Positions 4,456-5,275 of a DNA stretch of 5,275 nt are shown here, piece after piece; the first letter of the stretch is position 1, and each line of letters begins with the position of its first letter. A program made the position numbers and the translations under genes. Source of the stretch: Thiohalospira sp051745535. GTDB taxonomy: Bacteria; Pseudomonadota; Gammaproteobacteria; Thiohalospirales; Thiohalospiraceae. A model generated the notes under the pieces. It was not told the origin of the DNA, ran no database searches, and saw only the letters and a program-made list of their open reading frames with translations. The stretch lies in contig JBNJED010000109.1 of assembly GCA_051745535.1 (NCBI GenBank), forward strand, positions 1-5,275, given 5' to 3'.

Positions 4456-5275
4456 ATGCGGTACCCCTTTCTTCCCCCCCTGCTACTCGCAGTCGTGCTG
4501 GGCGTCGGCCTCTCCGGCTGCAACGACGAGCTCCGAGCAACCACCGATGCCACCGGTTCCGCCGACGAGCAGGCCGACAATGGCACGGATGGTACGTCCA
4601 ATGGCGGCACCCCCCTGAGTGACAGCGCCCTCGACCCCGATAGCGATGACTTCAGCTACGACGCCAACGGCTACGAGGGGCAGGTGGTGATCACGCTTCA
4701 TCCCCAGGCCACCGTGGATACCGGGACCCGCACCGACGTCGTCTTCGCCGTCCCGTTCCCCAAGGGGTGGTTGACCGACGCCGGGGGCGTGAGCCTCCAC
4801 GGTGGAGACGGCGAGATCCCCATCCACGCGGAGGCCGTGGGCCACTGGTGGGATCCGGAGACCGGCGAGTCGGCCAGCATCCGTTCGGTACGGGTCTCCC
4901 TGCGGGCGGAGTTCGCCAACCGCGATCCCCTCACCCTGGAGCTGCGCTGGGGCGGGCCGCGCGACAAGGAGCTGGGATCAAGCGTGGATGTCGCCTCCAC
5001 CTGGGTCCCAATCGCCGAGTCGGGCGTGGACGAGACCGAATACACCACGGCCGAGATCCGGGAGCCGGCGGTCTACACCACCCTGCCGGCGGCCTGGCTC
5101 TCCATGACGACCCTGCGCACCCGCACCGTTCCCGTGGATGAGTGGAGCGAATCGGCCTGGTTCGACGAGGCCCTGTTGGGCTATTCGCGGACCATGGTCA
5201 ACGACGTCTCCGACGCCGTGAGCGAGGAGGATCGGGTCAAGTACGAGCCCGATACCTGGGAGGATACCGACTCGG
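4456..5275 (+). CDS. Secreted lipoprotein with a probable RIFT-barrel-like N-terminal domain, 3' end beyond the window
   Basis: An open frame without stop to the right edge (273 codons visible). The ATG at 4456 has GGAGG at 4444–4448 with a 7-base spacer. The N-terminus is a lipoprotein signal: R2, hydrophobic 5–19, lipobox LSGC with Cys22. Asn23 follows rather than Asp, favouring outer-membrane sorting. Residues 23–72 are a low-complexity Asp/Gly/Thr/Ser linker. Residues about 75–166 look all-beta: VVFAVPFPKGWL (95–106), a DGEIP turn (118–122), then SIRSVRVSLRAEF (141–153) and LTLELRWG (159–166). The order ‘V-PFP-G…dGe-iP…W…S-R-v’ resembles the RIFT-barrel N-terminal domain of PcRGLX/YetA-type polysaccharide-related proteins; this is a remembered family pattern, not a search result. 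The following 200–273 segment is rich in Trp and acidic residues. Function is not assigned; carbohydrate binding or processing at the cell surface is a guess. Confidence 0.85.
   Translation, partial: MRYPFLPPLLLAVVLGVGLSGCNDELRATTDATGSADEQADNGTDGTSNGGTPLSDSALDPDSDDFSYDANGYEGQVVITLHPQATVDTGTRTDVVFAVPFPKGWLTDAGGVSLHGGDGEIPIHAEAVGHWWDPETGESASIRSVRVSLRAEFANRDPLTLELRWGGPRDKELGSSVDVASTWVPIAESGVDETEYTTAEIREPAVYTTLPAAWLSMTTLRTRTVPVDEWSESAWFDEALLGYSRTMVNDVSDAVSEEDRVKYEPDTWEDTDS

Noticed and set aside
2264..4540. 758-codon open frame on the minus strand antisense to the whole chemoreceptor gene
   Set aside because: It mirrors the receptor's coding frame in GC-rich DNA. Its translation is repetitive Gly/Leu/Val/Asp without domain features, it covers two intergenic regions, and the plus-strand protein is an unambiguous chemoreceptor.
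4483..5141. Several 100–124-codon frames on both strands within the lipoprotein gene
   Set aside because: They are shadow frames of the lipoprotein with Arg/Pro- or Gly-rich translations and no ribosome sites or recognisable motifs.
1..5275. tRNA, rRNA, CRISPR array, insertion sequence or attachment site
   Set aside because: No cloverleaf-like segment, no regularly spaced direct repeats, no transposase or integrase motifs and no terminal inverted repeats with target duplications were seen on reading both strands.

Overview
The window is GC-rich (about two-thirds G+C by eye) and densely coded. The acidic bias of the chemoreceptor and of the lipoprotein linker, together with the gene set surE–pcm–yqaA and an Smr gene, suggests a halophilic or haloalkaliphilic gammaproteobacterium, for example one of the Ectothiorhodospiraceae/Chromatiales. 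That assignment is inference from composition and gene order; no taxonomic marker such as rRNA is present.

Layout. Positions 1–1443 (minus strand) hold a tightly packed operon read right to left: surE (survival nucleotidase), pcm (protein-L-isoaspartate O-methyltransferase), and the first 11 codons of a gene that looks like a YqaA-family membrane protein. Each junction is a 4-bp start/stop overlap (GTGA, then ATGA). In many gammaproteobacteria this run continues into nlpD and rpoS, which would lie beyond the left edge. Positions 1444–1595 are a divergent promoter region. Positions 1596–2165 (plus) encode an Smr-domain protein with intact DLHG and HGKG motifs. Positions 2166–2359 are a non-coding, locally AT-richer stretch with several small dyads and a good sigma70-like promoter. 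Positions 2360–4276 (plus) encode a full-length transmembrane methyl-accepting chemotaxis protein with a dCache-type periplasmic sensor. Positions 4277–4455 are non-coding, with a 3' hairpin, a TATAGT promoter and two dyads placed around it. From 4456 to the right edge runs an incomplete secreted lipoprotein whose mature part resembles an N-terminal RIFT-barrel-like domain of the PcRGLX/YetA type.

How the genes fit together. SurE and Pcm are stationary-phase and stress maintenance enzymes (nucleotide turnover, repair of damaged aspartyl/asparaginyl residues). The divergent Smr protein is a nucleic-acid endonuclease-family protein, probably RNA- or ribosome-related. The chemoreceptor and the lipoprotein appear to be independent transcription units with their own promoters. 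A link between them (extracytoplasmic ligand handling next to a sensor) is possible but rests only on adjacency. No mobile element, CRISPR, tRNA or rRNA was seen. The most unusual item is the lipoprotein and its dyad-rich promoter.
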